A stretch of DNA of 64,000 bases from Maricaulis sp. (GCF_015665295.1 NZ_JADFAJ010000023.1:1-64000), one strand, 5' to 3'; numbered from the stretch's first letter, positions 17,273-26,281 are shown. A program made the numbers and translations. The notes: generated by a model not told the origin, from the sequence alone.

Positions 17273-18546
17273 GCACGACCCGCGCCATCATCAATGCCCG
17301 CCTGGTCGACCCCGCCTCCGGACAGGATGGTCCCGGCGGCGTGCTTATCGAGGACGGGCTGATTGCCCAGACCGGCAGCGAGCTGGACCTGGATGCCGCT
17401 GACGAGGTGATCGACGCCAAGGGCCGTATCCTCGCCCCGGCCCTGATCGACCTGCGCTGCGCCAAGGAGCCCGCCCTCACCCCCGATGGTGAAACCGTGG
17501 ACACGCTTTGCGCGTCGGCCATGACCGGCGGGTTCGGCACGATCGTGCTGGCCCCCAATGCCCGCAGCCCGCTCGACAAGGCGGACGGGTTTGCCGGCAT
17601 GAACCGGGGCCTCGCCCAGCGCGGCGTGCGGGTCCTCTCGGCCTGTGGCGCGACCCAGGGTCTGGCCGGCGAGCAGATGGCCGAGATCGGCCTGATGGTG
17701 CGCGGCGGGGCGGTCTATGCCGGCTGCGGCGATGCCCCGATCCACGACACCCGACTGATGCGGCGCCTGTTGAGCTATACCAGCCAGTTCGACATCTGGC
17801 TGGCCAGCCGTCCGGCCGATGCCCATCTGGCCCAGGGCACGGTGGCGCTGGAGAGCGACTGGTCGGCGCGCTACGGCCTGCCATCAGAACCCGCCGTTTC
17901 CGAACGCATCGCCATCGAGCGCGACGCAGCGCTCGCCGAACTGTCCGGCGGCAAGCTGATGATCGACCGCCTGTCGACGGCGGCAGGTCTGGACGCGCTG
18001 CGCCATGTCCGCAGCCGCGATCTGGAGATTGCTGCCACGGTCGCGGTCGCCCATCTCACGCTTAACGAGGTTGATGCCGGCGGGCTGGACAGTGCCTTTC
18101 GCATGGACCCGCCGCTGCGCAGCGAAGCCGACCGGCTGGCGCTGGTCGAGGCGCTGGTGTCGGGCGAGATCGATGCCGTGGTCTCCGACCACCGCCCCAC
18201 CCCGTTCGATGACAAGGGCGAGCCCTTTGCCCTCGCCATTGCCGGCACGCTGAGCCTGGAAACCATGCTGGGTGCCATGCTGGGCCTGGTGCATGATGGC
18301 GAAGTTGAACTGATCGACGCACTGCGAGTGATGACCAGCGGCCCGGCCGACCTGCTCGGCCTGCCGCAGGGCCGCATCGCGGTGGGCGCGCCGGCCGATC
18401 TCATCCTCATTGATGGCGACAAGCCCTGGGTGTGCCAGCCCGACGCCTTTGCCTCGGCGCGCGGCAATTCAGCCTGGTCCGGCCGCCGTTTCCAGGGACG
18501 GGTCTTGCAAACCCTCGTCGCCGGGGACACACTCTACAACTCCTAG
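17269..18546 (+). CDS. pyrX: inactive dihydroorotase-like partner of PyrB
   Basis: A 425-residue amidohydrolase-fold protein in the PyrC class I lineage. The zinc-binding HxH of real dihydroorotase should follow LID near residue 61, but the sequence reads LIDLRCAKEP, with Arg63 and Ala65 in those places. The usual CHHLLL region reads VAHLTL, and SDHAPH reads SDHRPT. It therefore looks catalytically dead. In Pseudomonas the equivalent pseudo-DHOase is required to assemble active ATCase. The 4-base overlap with pyrB fits a fixed complex. A functional pyrC must lie elsewhere. Confidence 0.88.
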   Translation: MSTTRAIINARLVDPASGQDGPGGVLIEDGLIAQTGSELDLDAADEVIDAKGRILAPALIDLRCAKEPALTPDGETVDTLCASAMTGGFGTIVLAPNARSPLDKADGFAGMNRGLAQRGVRVLSACGATQGLAGEQMAEIGLMVRGGAVYAGCGDAPIHDTRLMRRLLSYTSQFDIWLASRPADAHLAQGTVALESDWSARYGLPSEPAVSERIAIERDAALAELSGGKLMIDRLSTAAGLDALRHVRSRDLEIAATVAVAHLTLNEVDAGGLDSAFRMDPPLRSEADRLALVEALVSGEIDAVVSDHRPTPFDDKGEPFALAIAGTLSLETMLGAMLGLVHDGEVELIDALRVMTSGPADLLGLPQGRIAVGAPADLILIDGDKPWVCQPDAFASARGNSAWSGRRFQGRVLQTLVAGDTLYNS

Positions 18547-18554
18547 GTGTAAAC

Positions 18555-19196
18555 ATGATGACCTATGTCCTGATCGCGCTTGCCGCCGCCGGCGGTTATC
18601 TCTTCGGCTCCATTCCCTTCGGACTGGTGCTGACGCGCATGGCCGGGCTGGGCGATATCCGCGCCATCGGCTCGGGCAATATCGGCGCCACCAATGTCCT
18701 GCGCACCGGCCGCAAGGACCTCGCCGCCCTCACCCTCATCCTCGATGCCGGCAAGGCCGGGATCGCGGCCGCCGTATTCGGACTGGCCTTCGGCACCACG
18801 GCAGGGCTTGTCGCGGGCGGTTTCGCCTTTGCCGGGCACTGCTTCCCGGTCTGGCTCGGCTTCAAGGGCGGCAAGGGTGTGGCCACTTTTGTCGGCACCA
18901 TGCTGGTTGTGTTCTGGCCGGTCGGCCTGACCGTGATCGCGACCTGGCTGGTCATGGCCGCGATTTTCCGGATTTCCTCGCTCGCCGCGCTCGCCGCGGC
19001 CCTCGCCGCGCCCTTTGCGGCCTTTGCCTGGGGGCGGCCGGATGTCGCCATCATGGCCGGCATTCTCACCGTGCTGATCTACTGGCTGCACCGCGCCAAT
19101 ATCCAGCGCCTGCTCAAGGGCGAGGAACCGCGCATTGGTGGCAGGAAGGACAAGGCCGAGGCCTCCGCCGAAGACCCGGACACGCCCGAGACATGA
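18555..19196 (+). CDS. plsY: acyl-phosphate:glycerol-3-phosphate acyltransferase
   Basis: A 213-residue inner-membrane enzyme that makes lysophosphatidate from acyl phosphate, the first step of phospholipid synthesis in the PlsX/PlsY route. The three conserved loops are visible: GSIPFGLVLTR, IGSGNIGATNVLR and FKGGKGVATFVG. It has about five membrane helices and a charged C-terminal tail. The start ATG at 18555 follows TAGGTG. Its stop overlaps dprA by 4 bases (ATGA). Confidence 0.95.
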   Translation: MMTYVLIALAAAGGYLFGSIPFGLVLTRMAGLGDIRAIGSGNIGATNVLRTGRKDLAALTLILDAGKAGIAAAVFGLAFGTTAGLVAGGFAFAGHCFPVWLGFKGGKGVATFVGTMLVVFWPVGLTVIATWLVMAAIFRISSLAALAAALAAPFAAFAWGRPDVAIMAGILTVLIYWLHRANIQRLLKGEEPRIGGRKDKAEASAEDPDTPET

Positions 19197-20353
19197 CGGC
19201 GACGGGGCCCGGCCACACCGAAAGGGTGACGTGGCTGCGCCTCGCGCGGACAAGGGGGCTGGGCGCAACCGGCTTTGCCCGGGCGATGGCCCGCTATGGC
19301 AGCGCCGAAGCCGCAATCGACGACCTGCCGGCCCGCGCCCGGGCTGCCGGTCGCCGCAATCTCGACATCCCGCCCGTCGACCGGATCGAGGCCGAACTCG
19401 ACCAAATCGACCGCGCCGGCGCCCGACTGATTTGCGGTTTCGAGCCGGCCTATCCTGCCCTGCTGGCTGCCATTCCGGACCCGCCACCCGCCCTCATCAT
19501 GCGTGGAGCACTCTCGCTGCTCGAACGACCGGCCTGCGCCATCGTCGGTGCCAGAAACGCCTCCGCCGTGGGTCTGCGCTTCGCCCGGGACCTCGCAAAT
19601 GGCCTCGGCCGCGAGGATGTTGTCATCGTGTCCGGCCTGGCGCGCGGGATTGACGGGGCCGCCCATGCCGGCGCACTGGCGCATGGCACGATTGCCGTGC
19701 TGGCCGGCGGCATTGATCACATCTATCCGCCCGAACACGCGGCCCTTCATGCGCAGATTGCCGAACAGGGCCTGCTGGTGTCGGAGATACCGCTGGGCCG
19801 GACACCGACCGCGCGTGACTTCCCGCGCCGCAACCGGATCATTTCCGGCCTGGCGCTCGGCTCGCTGGTGGTCGAGGCGGCACTGCGCTCCGGCTCACTG
19901 ATCACCGCACGCTATGCGGCGGAACAGGGCCGCGAGGTGATGGCCGTACCCGGTTCGCCTCTGGACCCGAGAGCCCGTGGCTCGAACCAGTTGCTGCGCG
20001 ATGGCGCCCATCTGATCGAGACGGTCGATGACGTGCTCGCCATACTGTCAGCGGCCCGACCGCCCATCCATGATACCGGACGGCTCGAGGAGAATGCAGC
20101 GCCCGACCTCGATGTCTTCGTCGAGGATGAGCCTGACAGTGCAGACAGCTATACGGACTTCGAGCCCGTGGCGACAAACCCGCTTGAGCGTTTGCGCAAC
20201 CTGCTATCACCGGCGCCTGTCTCCAGCGACGAGCTGGCTCGGGCGGCAGCCCTGCCGGCCGGACAGGTCCAGGCACTGCTGCTGGAAATGGAGATGAGCG
20301 GAGAGATCGCCAGCCTGCCCGGCGGCCTGGTTCAGCGCCGACGCCAGAGCTGA
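19193..20353 (+). CDS. dprA: DNA-processing protein A
   Basis: A 386-residue DprA, which loads RecA on incoming single-stranded DNA in natural transformation. The Rossmann-like domain carries IVGARNAS, VSGLARGIDGAAHAGAL, VLAGGIDHIYPPEH, FPRRNRIISGLALGSLVVEA and the AVPGSPLDPRARGSNQLL stretch. An N-terminal SAM-like helical part (residues 1-60) and a C-terminal winged-helix (about 335-386) flank it. The ATG at 19193 overlaps the plsY stop. The frame is open far upstream but that part only reads plsY out of frame. Its 3' end overlaps the convergent small gene by 22 bases. Confidence 0.95.
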   Translation: MTATGPGHTERVTWLRLARTRGLGATGFARAMARYGSAEAAIDDLPARARAAGRRNLDIPPVDRIEAELDQIDRAGARLICGFEPAYPALLAAIPDPPPALIMRGALSLLERPACAIVGARNASAVGLRFARDLANGLGREDVVIVSGLARGIDGAAHAGALAHGTIAVLAGGIDHIYPPEHAALHAQIAEQGLLVSEIPLGRTPTARDFPRRNRIISGLALGSLVVEAALRSGSLITARYAAEQGREVMAVPGSPLDPRARGSNQLLRDGAHLIETVDDVLAILSAARPPIHDTGRLEENAAPDLDVFVEDEPDSADSYTDFEPVATNPLERLRNLLSPAPVSSDELARAAALPAGQVQALLLEMEMSGEIASLPGGLVQRRRQS

Positions 20354-20553
20354 TCCAGCCGCGCCGCTTCCATCTCGACATAATTGGCGGCGAGCTCGAT
20401 CAGGCAGGCGCTTTGGCCATAGCCATGATGGAAGGCATCTTCGCTCAGGCGGCGCAAGGCCCGGGACAGCCGATCAGACTCCTCACCGAACGGGGCGACA
20501 TGCGGCAGGGGATGGCCAAACAGATCATGGCCGGGCCGGATTTTGCGCCGCAT
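20332..20553 (-). CDS. small unknown protein
   Basis: A 73-residue basic protein with no family I can name. It has a Pro/His-rich first part (RPGHDLFGHPLPHVAPFGEE) and a helical second half ending in RLDQLWRRR. No signal or membrane segment. The ATG at 20553 is chosen for the strong GAGGGAGGGGG before it. The gene runs convergently into dprA, overlapping its last codons. Confidence 0.6.
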   Translation of the reverse strand: MRRKIRPGHDLFGHPLPHVAPFGEESDRLSRALRRLSEDAFHHGYGQSACLIELAANYVEMEAARLDQLWRRR

Positions 20554-20624
20554 ATCCCCCTCCCTCAACAGCGCAAGGATACGCGAGGGCGCGCCGGGAT
20601 ACAACCTTTAGTAATGTTCCGACA

Positions 20625-21092
20625 CTATGAGTCGAGCTGCGCCAGAAGCACGTCACGGGCCTCCTGGACCTGCCGGGCAAGCGCGGCCGACCCTTCACCG
20701 GTGTCCGGGTGCAGCTTCTTCATCAAGCGGCGATGAGCGGCGCGAATGCTCTCGGCATCGGCATCGGCGGCAACGCCGAGAATTTCACGCGCCTCGCTCA
20801 CACTCATGCCGTTGCTGGCACGCGGCGGCGCCGTCCCGCCGCGCTGTCCCGCTCCACCGCCTTGACCACGCGGGCGCAGCGCTTCGCCCAGCATGCCAAG
20901 CCCGAACACACCGATAGGTCCGCCCAGGATGACACCGCCACGCAGGCTGATGATCACGCCGGCGAACAATGCCGCGCCACCCAGGATGATGCGCACCATG
21001 CGCGCAGCCTTCGCTGTCTTCTGCCGGGAAAACCACCAGGCGGCTCCCAGGAGGGCGAGCAAAACAAGAAAACCAAGGACAAAAGGGGTCAT
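20625..21092 (-). CDS. membrane-anchored J-domain protein
   Basis: A 155-residue protein with one N-terminal helix (residues 1-21), a second hydrophobic stretch (about 33-68), a Gly/Arg-rich linker and a C-terminal J domain. The HPD motif, needed to trigger DnaK ATP hydrolysis, is at residues 128-130 (KKLHPDTG). The layout resembles Tim14/Pam18-like J proteins, which place the J domain at the C terminus next to a membrane anchor. It starts 1 base after the mipZ stop and is probably cotranscribed with it. Confidence 0.88.
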   Translation of the reverse strand: MTPFVLGFLVLLALLGAAWWFSRQKTAKAARMVRIILGGAALFAGVIISLRGGVILGGPIGVFGLGMLGEALRPRGQGGGAGQRGGTAPPRASNGMSVSEAREILGVAADADAESIRAAHRRLMKKLHPDTGEGSAALARQVQEARDVLLAQLDS

Positions 21093-21093
21093 G

Positions 21094-21981
21094 TCAGAAC
21101 GGTATGGTTTCGCCCTGCAGGCCGGGCAGTTTGAGCACGATCAACAGGTCACGCAGCTCCTGGCGGGCTGCGACATGGCTCATGGTGAAAGTCACCGTCG
21201 AGCCGCTTTCGGTCAGGTCCAGCAGGGTCAGCCCCAGCGGAAAGAGTTCACGATAGATCACCCGTTCGGCAAAACCCGGCGCGAGGCGGAAGCCGATACG
21301 CTGCGACAGCATTTTCAGGCCGTCACCGACCCGCCGCTTGTTGCGCGCATCCAGCATGGAGATGCGATTGCGCATCACCACCCAGTCGATCGAGCGCTTC
21401 TCCAGCTGGGCCTTGCGCTTGCGGCACTCCCACAGCATTTCCGAATAGACGCTCGGCGTTCCGACCTGGAAGGTCTCCGGATCGATTTCTGCGAGCAGGT
21501 CGAAATCGACAAAGCTGTCATTTATAGGCGTGATCACCGTGTCGGCGCAGGAATGGGCGAGCCGCGAATAGAGTGTGTCAGCGCCGGGCGCGTCGATAAT
21601 GATGAAATCGCAACTCGTCTTGAGCCGGGTCAGGGCGTCGGAGAAGCGCTCTGTCTCCTCTTCCTCGACCAGGTCGAGATCGCGCAGCGCGCTGGGTGCC
21701 AGCACGGCCTCTTGCGGGCGCGGCAGCGACAGGCCGTGACGCTCGCACCAGCGCTGGCGATTGGCGAGGTAACGACCGAAGCTGCGCTGGCGCAGATCGA
21801 GATCAATGGCGCCGACGGTCTTGCCCATGCGCAGCAGGGCGACCGCGAGGTGCATGGCGACCGTGGACTTGCCGGCCCCGCCCTTTTCGTTTCCGACCAC
21901 AATGATGTGCGCCGCGCGGACGCCCTCGCGGACCCGGCCCAAGGGCCGTGCAGGCAAACGAAAACCGGTCTGACTTGTCAT
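21094..21981 (-). CDS. mipZ: division-plane positioning ATPase MipZ
   Basis: A 295-residue ParA/MinD-family ATPase. The deviant Walker A is at 33-40 (KGGAGKST after VVGNE), followed by TVGAIDLDLRQRSFGRYLANR and FIIIDAPGADT (Walker B). The long insert with FDLLAEIDPETF and the overall length match Caulobacter MipZ, which forms bipolar gradients with ParB and inhibits FtsZ near the poles. I chose the ATG at 21981 to place the P-loop near residue 33. The J-domain gene follows by 1 base, and panC lies nearby. Confidence 0.93.
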   Translation of the reverse strand: MTSQTGFRLPARPLGRVREGVRAAHIIVVGNEKGGAGKSTVAMHLAVALLRMGKTVGAIDLDLRQRSFGRYLANRQRWCERHGLSLPRPQEAVLAPSALRDLDLVEEEETERFSDALTRLKTSCDFIIIDAPGADTLYSRLAHSCADTVITPINDSFVDFDLLAEIDPETFQVGTPSVYSEMLWECRKRKAQLEKRSIDWVVMRNRISMLDARNKRRVGDGLKMLSQRIGFRLAPGFAERVIYRELFPLGLTLLDLTESGSTVTFTMSHVAARQELRDLLIVLKLPGLQGETIPF

Positions 21982-22042
21982 CTTGCCCCAATTCTGGACC
22001 ACGGTCCCTGCGCGCCAGGTATACGGCACGCAAGCGGCGATT

Positions 22043-22657
22043 CTATTCGCCCGCGATCGCGCTCATATCCGCCATGCGCCGCCCGGAGAAGTCAACCACG
22101 GCACAGTAATCGCCACTGCTGGTGATCCGGGCGCAGGCCGCCTGTGCATCACCGGCACTGTCGAACGGGCCGGCTTTCAAACGCAGGTATTCGCCCTGGC
22201 CGGCGATCTCGGCCCGGCTGAGGCGCGGCTCCAGCCCGGCCAGCAGACTGCCATGCTCGACCACCAGCTCTGCCCAGCCGCGCGTGGCGGTTTCGAGCCC
22301 GCGATAGGAGGCCAGGTGGATGGCATGCTGCAGGCTCGGCGCGTCAAGCATGTCAGCCGGTGGCGGTGGCAGGTCCATCGAAACCGGGGCCACCGGCAGG
22401 TCCGGGGCATCGCCGGGATCATTGAGGGCGACGATGGCGTTGGCGAGGGCCCGCAATTCAGGCGCAACCAGTTCGACCGCATCGGGATCAAAGCGGGCCA
22501 GATGAGCCAACTCTCGCGACATCGCCTCGGCGAGCTGGGCATTGCGTGTCGGCGCAATGGCGGCAGCCGGCGCGTGGTCCGCGGTCATCGCCTCGGGCCT
22601 GCTGGTCGCGCAGCCGCACACGCTCAGTGCGGCGAGAAAAACAGTCAGTCGTTTCAT
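22043..22657 (-). CDS. SPOR-domain lipoprotein
   Basis: A 204-residue protein with a lipoprotein-like signal (MKRLTVFLAALSVCGC, Cys16 as the likely lipidated residue), a helical middle, and a C-terminal SPOR-like region (about 150-195; GEYLRLKAGPFDSAGDAQAACARI). SPOR domains bind denuded septal peptidoglycan, which fits its place next to mipZ. The residue before the Cys and the Cys two before it make the lipobox imperfect. The ATG at 22657 gives the signal peptide; an upstream start does not. Confidence 0.8.
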   Translation of the reverse strand: MKRLTVFLAALSVCGCATSRPEAMTADHAPAAAIAPTRNAQLAEAMSRELAHLARFDPDAVELVAPELRALANAIVALNDPGDAPDLPVAPVSMDLPPPPADMLDAPSLQHAIHLASYRGLETATRGWAELVVEHGSLLAGLEPRLSRAEIAGQGEYLRLKAGPFDSAGDAQAACARITSSGDYCAVVDFSGRRMADMSAIAGE

Positions 22658-22742
22658 GTCATTGTCTCTGGACGAGATCGGATCGCTTGCCTGTATCATC
22701 GCATGAGATTATCCCCAAGCGACCCGTTTTGTGGACCCATAC

Positions 22743-23609
22743 ATGATCACCCAGCAAATTCCCCACGCCACCACTGTTTCCGCCCTGCGAACACGGGTGC
22801 GGACCTGGCGGGAAGACCGCCTCAGTGTCGGCTTTGTGCCGACCATGGGAGCGCTGCATGACGGGCACCTCTCGCTGGTCCGTCTGGCCAAGGCCCAGTG
22901 CGACCGGGTGGTGACCAGCATTTTCGTCAATCCCAAGCAATTTGCGCCGGGCGAGGATCTTGATGCCTATCCGCGCACGCTGATCGATGATGCCGAGAAG
23001 CTCACCGACGCCAAGTGCGATCTGATCTACCTGCCAACGCCGGAGGTCATGTATCCGGATGGTTTCACCGCCAACCTCGCCCTGAAAGGCCCGGCTCTCG
23101 GCCTGGAAGCCGCGATACGCCCGCACTTCTTCGACGGCGTCGCGACGGTGGTCGCCAAGCTGTTCAACCAGGTCCGGCCCGACATGGCCTTCTTCGGCGA
23201 GAAGGACTACCAGCAATTGCTCGTGATCCGGCAGATGGTGAAGGATCTCGACTTCCCGGTCGAAATCCTGGCCGGCGAGACCGGGCGTGACACCGATGGC
23301 CTCGCCCTGTCCTCCCGCAACGCCTATCTCGATGCCGGCCAGCGCGTCCGCGCCGGCCAGCTCAACCACATCCTGAAAGCCTTTGCCGCAGCCCTGACGG
23401 CCGGGACCGACCTCAAGACGGCCCGCGGCGAAGCCCTCGCGGCCGCGACGGCGGCGTTCGACGCCGTCGACTATGTCGAGGCGCGATGCGCAACCAGCCT
23501 GGCCGAGCTGGGCGACGGCATACTGGACGGTCCGGCCCGGGTGCTCGCTGCAGTCAGGCTGGGTTCAACTCGCCTGATCGACAACATGGCGGCAAAACCG
23601 CCTTCCTGA
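22743..23609 (+). CDS. panC: pantothenate synthetase
   Basis: A 288-residue PanC, which condenses pantoate and beta-alanine using ATP. Nucleotide-binding motifs are present: FVPTMGALHDGHLSLV (HIGH-like), FFGEKDYQQL, and LALSSRNAYL (KMSKS-like). Length is normal. A GTG at 22731 would add 4 residues; neither start has a strong ribosome site, so the start is uncertain by 12 bases. No panB or panD is adjacent. Confidence 0.95.
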   Translation: MITQQIPHATTVSALRTRVRTWREDRLSVGFVPTMGALHDGHLSLVRLAKAQCDRVVTSIFVNPKQFAPGEDLDAYPRTLIDDAEKLTDAKCDLIYLPTPEVMYPDGFTANLALKGPALGLEAAIRPHFFDGVATVVAKLFNQVRPDMAFFGEKDYQQLLVIRQMVKDLDFPVEILAGETGRDTDGLALSSRNAYLDAGQRVRAGQLNHILKAFAAALTAGTDLKTARGEALAAATAAFDAVDYVEARCATSLAELGDGILDGPARVLAAVRLGSTRLIDNMAAKPPS

Positions 23610-23662
23610 CGCCGAAATCCCGGCCAAGCTGGCCGACAAATTCATGCGGGAGCTTCGCACCC

Positions 23663-24433
23663 ATGCTTGCCCGATCCATCGCCCTGCTTGTCCTTTGGAC
23701 CAGTCTGACCCTTGCCGCCTGCGCCCAGGCTCCCGAGATCATCCGGCCGGACGTGGTGGCGCGTTATCCGCACGACGCCAATGCCTTCACCCAGGGCCTC
23801 TTCATCCATGACGGCGAGCTGTTCGAGAGCACCGGCCGCGTTGGCCAGTCGAGCCTGCGCCGCGTTGATCTGGAAACCGGCCTTGTCGAGCAGAGCGTCG
23901 CCATCGATCCGCCCGTCTTCGGCGAGGGCTCGGCCCGCATCGGCGACGCGATCTTCATGCTCAGCTGGGTCTCCGAGCGCGGCTTCATTTTCGATGCCGA
24001 GACCTTCGAGCAGGTCGACAGCTTTACCTATCCCGGCGAAGGCTGGGGCCTGACCTTTGACGGCACCCATCTCATCCTGTCCGACGGCACGCCGGAACTG
24101 CGCTTCCTCGATCCCGGGACCATGACGCTCGACCACAGCGTCAATGTCACGCTGAACGGTCGCCCGGTCCGCCGGCTCAACGAGCTGGAATGGATTGACG
24201 GCATGATCTGGGCGAATATCTGGGAGACGCGGTCAATCGTCCGGATCGACCCGCAAACCGGTGTGGTGGATGCCATGATCGACCTGAGCGCGATCATCCC
24301 GCCAGAGGTCGACGGGCGGCGCGATGCGGTTGCCAACGGCATCGCCTGGAATGCCGAGACAGGACAGATCTATGTGACCGGCAAGCTCTGGCCGACCCTG
24401 TTCGAGATCCGCTTGCCGGAAGCGCGCGAATAG
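23663..24433 (+). CDS. glutaminyl-peptide cyclotransferase, beta-propeller type
   Basis: A 256-residue secreted protein of the plant/bacterial glutamine cyclotransferase family (Glu_cyclase_2). A signal peptide with AAC (residues 17-19, possible lipobox LAAC) is followed by the hallmark YPHDANAFTQGLFIHDGELFESTGRVGQSSLR, and later LNELEWIDGMIWANIW and AVANGIAWNAETGQIYVTGKLWP. The family turns N-terminal Gln into pyroglutamate. Probably periplasmic. It follows panC by 53 bases. Confidence 0.92.
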   Translation: MLARSIALLVLWTSLTLAACAQAPEIIRPDVVARYPHDANAFTQGLFIHDGELFESTGRVGQSSLRRVDLETGLVEQSVAIDPPVFGEGSARIGDAIFMLSWVSERGFIFDAETFEQVDSFTYPGEGWGLTFDGTHLILSDGTPELRFLDPGTMTLDHSVNVTLNGRPVRRLNELEWIDGMIWANIWETRSIVRIDPQTGVVDAMIDLSAIIPPEVDGRRDAVANGIAWNAETGQIYVTGKLWPTLFEIRLPEARE

Positions 24434-24477
24434 GCCGCAGCGCGTTACCCGGCCGGCGCGGCCACGCCCCGCAGCCG

Positions 24478-24912
24478 CTACCAGGCCCCCAGTTCCAGCA
24501 ATTTGGCCCGCAGCTCGCCCGGAAGCCCGTCGCCGCCATCGGTGCCGCCGATATCGCGCGGGGCATCCTCGGGTTTCAGATAGCGCCAGCCCTGGAAGGG
24601 ACGCCGGGGTGCGGTCGCTGTCCGGATGATCTCGGGCGACATGATGATGGCGCAACGCTTGATGCCGTCACCGCCGGTCACCGGTTCCAGCGCGATGATC
24701 TCGGACCGGCACTGGATCGCCCCCGACATGACCCAGTAGAGCGAGCCCCCCGCCTCGACCTCATCCTTGCGGGCGGGGAACATGCGCGTGACATGCATCG
24801 CCACTTCCGGCTCGCCGGCAGCGCGGCGTGCCGCCATTTCGCGGTCGCGATGGGCTTCCAGTTCCTCGACCGAGGACACGCCGACACAGAGCTTGATGAT
24901 ATGCAGAGCCAT
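24478..24912 (-). CDS. DUF1489 family protein
   Basis: A 144-residue protein of a family confined largely to alphaproteobacteria, function unknown. Characteristic stretches: LHIIKLCVG at the start, LYWVMSGAIQCRSEI in the middle, and WRYLKPEDAPRDI near the end. No signal or membrane helix, so cytoplasmic. It is convergent with the cyclotransferase gene. Confidence 0.85.
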   Translation of the reverse strand: MALHIIKLCVGVSSVEELEAHRDREMAARRAAGEPEVAMHVTRMFPARKDEVEAGGSLYWVMSGAIQCRSEIIALEPVTGGDGIKRCAIIMSPEIIRTATAPRRPFQGWRYLKPEDAPRDIGGTDGGDGLPGELRAKLLELGAW

Positions 24913-25009
24913 GCAGGGGAATTAGGCCGACTCCGGCGAGCCGTCAAAACCGACCGCAGCGATTGCACAAAGGCTGGACTTGGGCGGTCCCGCCCCCTTA
25001 TCTGTCGGC

Positions 25010-25453
25010 ATGGCGCAACCGGTTTCCAATCGCAACAGCACAACAGCCGGATACGCCATGATGGCGGTCTGCCTGGTGCTGCTGCTTCCGCCTCTCTTCT
25101 TCATCAGCCAGATCCTGCTCGAGCTGATCGGACGGCCGGAACTCAACGCCTTCGGCGAGGATGGTCGCAATCTGTTCGCCCATACGCCGACGGCGTCGCT
25201 GATCGCGCCCTTCGTGCGGGCACCGGTGCTGATCGCGTGCCTGGTGCTGCTGCATTTCCGCTCAAGCTGGATCGTCGCAGCCTTCGTGGTGGCGGCCACT
25301 GTCCACCTGGTGAGCTGGTTGAGCATTCTCACAAACAACTATTTCACCCTGCCGACCGGCTATGCGACGCTGGCGGCCGAAGCGATCGGCGCCTACCTCC
25401 TGCTTCGCTTCCCCGAACTGCGCGGGCAAAAGACCCTGCGCGCCGACCGTTAG
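25010..25453 (+). CDS. unknown four-helix membrane protein
   Basis: A 147-residue protein with about four membrane helices (around 15-40, 64-82, 86-106 and 112-132) and short polar ends. No family recognised. The ATG at 25010 is the first start close to the first helix; an in-frame start 30 bases upstream is possible. It is divergent from the DUF1489 gene and convergent with the next. Confidence 0.72.
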   Translation: MAQPVSNRNSTTAGYAMMAVCLVLLLPPLFFISQILLELIGRPELNAFGEDGRNLFAHTPTASLIAPFVRAPVLIACLVLLHFRSSWIVAAFVVAATVHLVSWLSILTNNYFTLPTGYATLAAEAIGAYLLLRFPELRGQKTLRADR

Positions 25454-25465
25454 CCTGACGCGGCG

Positions 25466-26188
25466 TCAGCGCGCCGGCTCAGCGGCTCCAAGATACTCGA
25501 TCTCGCTGAAGGCCAGCTCGAAACTCTGATCGAAGGACTGGAAGGCGGCGCTGCCGCTTATTTCCTGCGACATGCGGGTCAGCACGGGTGCCGGCAAACC
25601 GTCGAGCTGGTCGAATTCCTGCACCATGTCGAAGCTGTGGAGACGGACCGCGAAATGCGGCTTGAAGCTCTCCGGCGCCCAGATCCGCAGCCGGGTAACA
25701 GCAAGCCGGTCCCGCGACACTGTAAGGGCGCCGACGATATTGCCGGCCATCGCCATGTCGTCCTCGTCCATTTGCGGCTCGAAATTGAAGACAAGGGCAT
25801 CGCCCGTCTCCTCGGCGAGCGTGAGGGAGCCCGGCACGATCTCGCTGTCGCCAGCCGAGAAGAACAGGCCGCTATCCTCCTCGTTCTCATCGGGCTCCTG
25901 CAGACCGGTCCACATGCCCGACTGCATGTCCGAGAGCTCGTCCAGGGTCGGCGAAAGGAGTTGCCAGCGTTCGCCTTCCGGCCGGGTCCCGTCGAAGCGG
26001 CCGACCATGACCCCATCGGCATTGTTCATCGTGACCGTGAAGCGCCATTCGCTTTCCTCGGTCGTGATCTCGCTGCGCGACAGGGCCGCGTCGAGAACGG
26101 GATGACGCGTGACCGTATCGGACTGGGCAAGCACGGGCATGGTGGCGAGCAGGCCAAGCGCGGCAAACAGGGCGGAAACAGGTTTCAT
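25466..26188 (-). CDS. unknown secreted protein
   Basis: A 240-residue protein with a clear signal peptide (MKPVSALFAALGLLATMPVLAQ). The mature part is acidic, with a DEPDENEEDSG-like loop and alternating beta-like segments (WRFTVTMNN, LVFNFEPQ, VTRLRIWAPESF). No domain that I recognise. The end of the protein (SFELAFSEIEYLG) suggests a beta sheet-rich periplasmic fold. The ATG at 26188 is set by the signal peptide. Confidence 0.75.
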   Translation of the reverse strand: MKPVSALFAALGLLATMPVLAQSDTVTRHPVLDAALSRSEITTEESEWRFTVTMNNADGVMVGRFDGTRPEGERWQLLSPTLDELSDMQSGMWTGLQEPDENEEDSGLFFSAGDSEIVPGSLTLAEETGDALVFNFEPQMDEDDMAMAGNIVGALTVSRDRLAVTRLRIWAPESFKPHFAVRLHSFDMVQEFDQLDGLPAPVLTRMSQEISGSAAFQSFDQSFELAFSEIEYLGAAEPAR

Positions 26189-26257
26189 GGGTTCATATCC
26201 AGGCAGGTTGGACGGTTCAACGATCACCCCCGAAACTCATGTGAAACAAATGAAAAA

Positions 26258-26281
26258 GCGAGGGGACCCCAATCCCCTCGC
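26258..26281 (-). terminator. terminator after the cupin-like gene
   Basis: GCGAGGGGA pairs with TCCCCTCGC around a six-base loop. On the minus strand the stem is followed by TTTTTCA. It lies about 50 bases past the stop at 26333. Confidence 0.85.

Noticed and set aside
18410-19192. Upstream in-frame extension of dprA
   Set aside because: The added 261 codons are Arg/His-rich and only read pyrX and plsY out of frame. The ATG at 19193 overlaps the plsY stop and gives a family-normal length.
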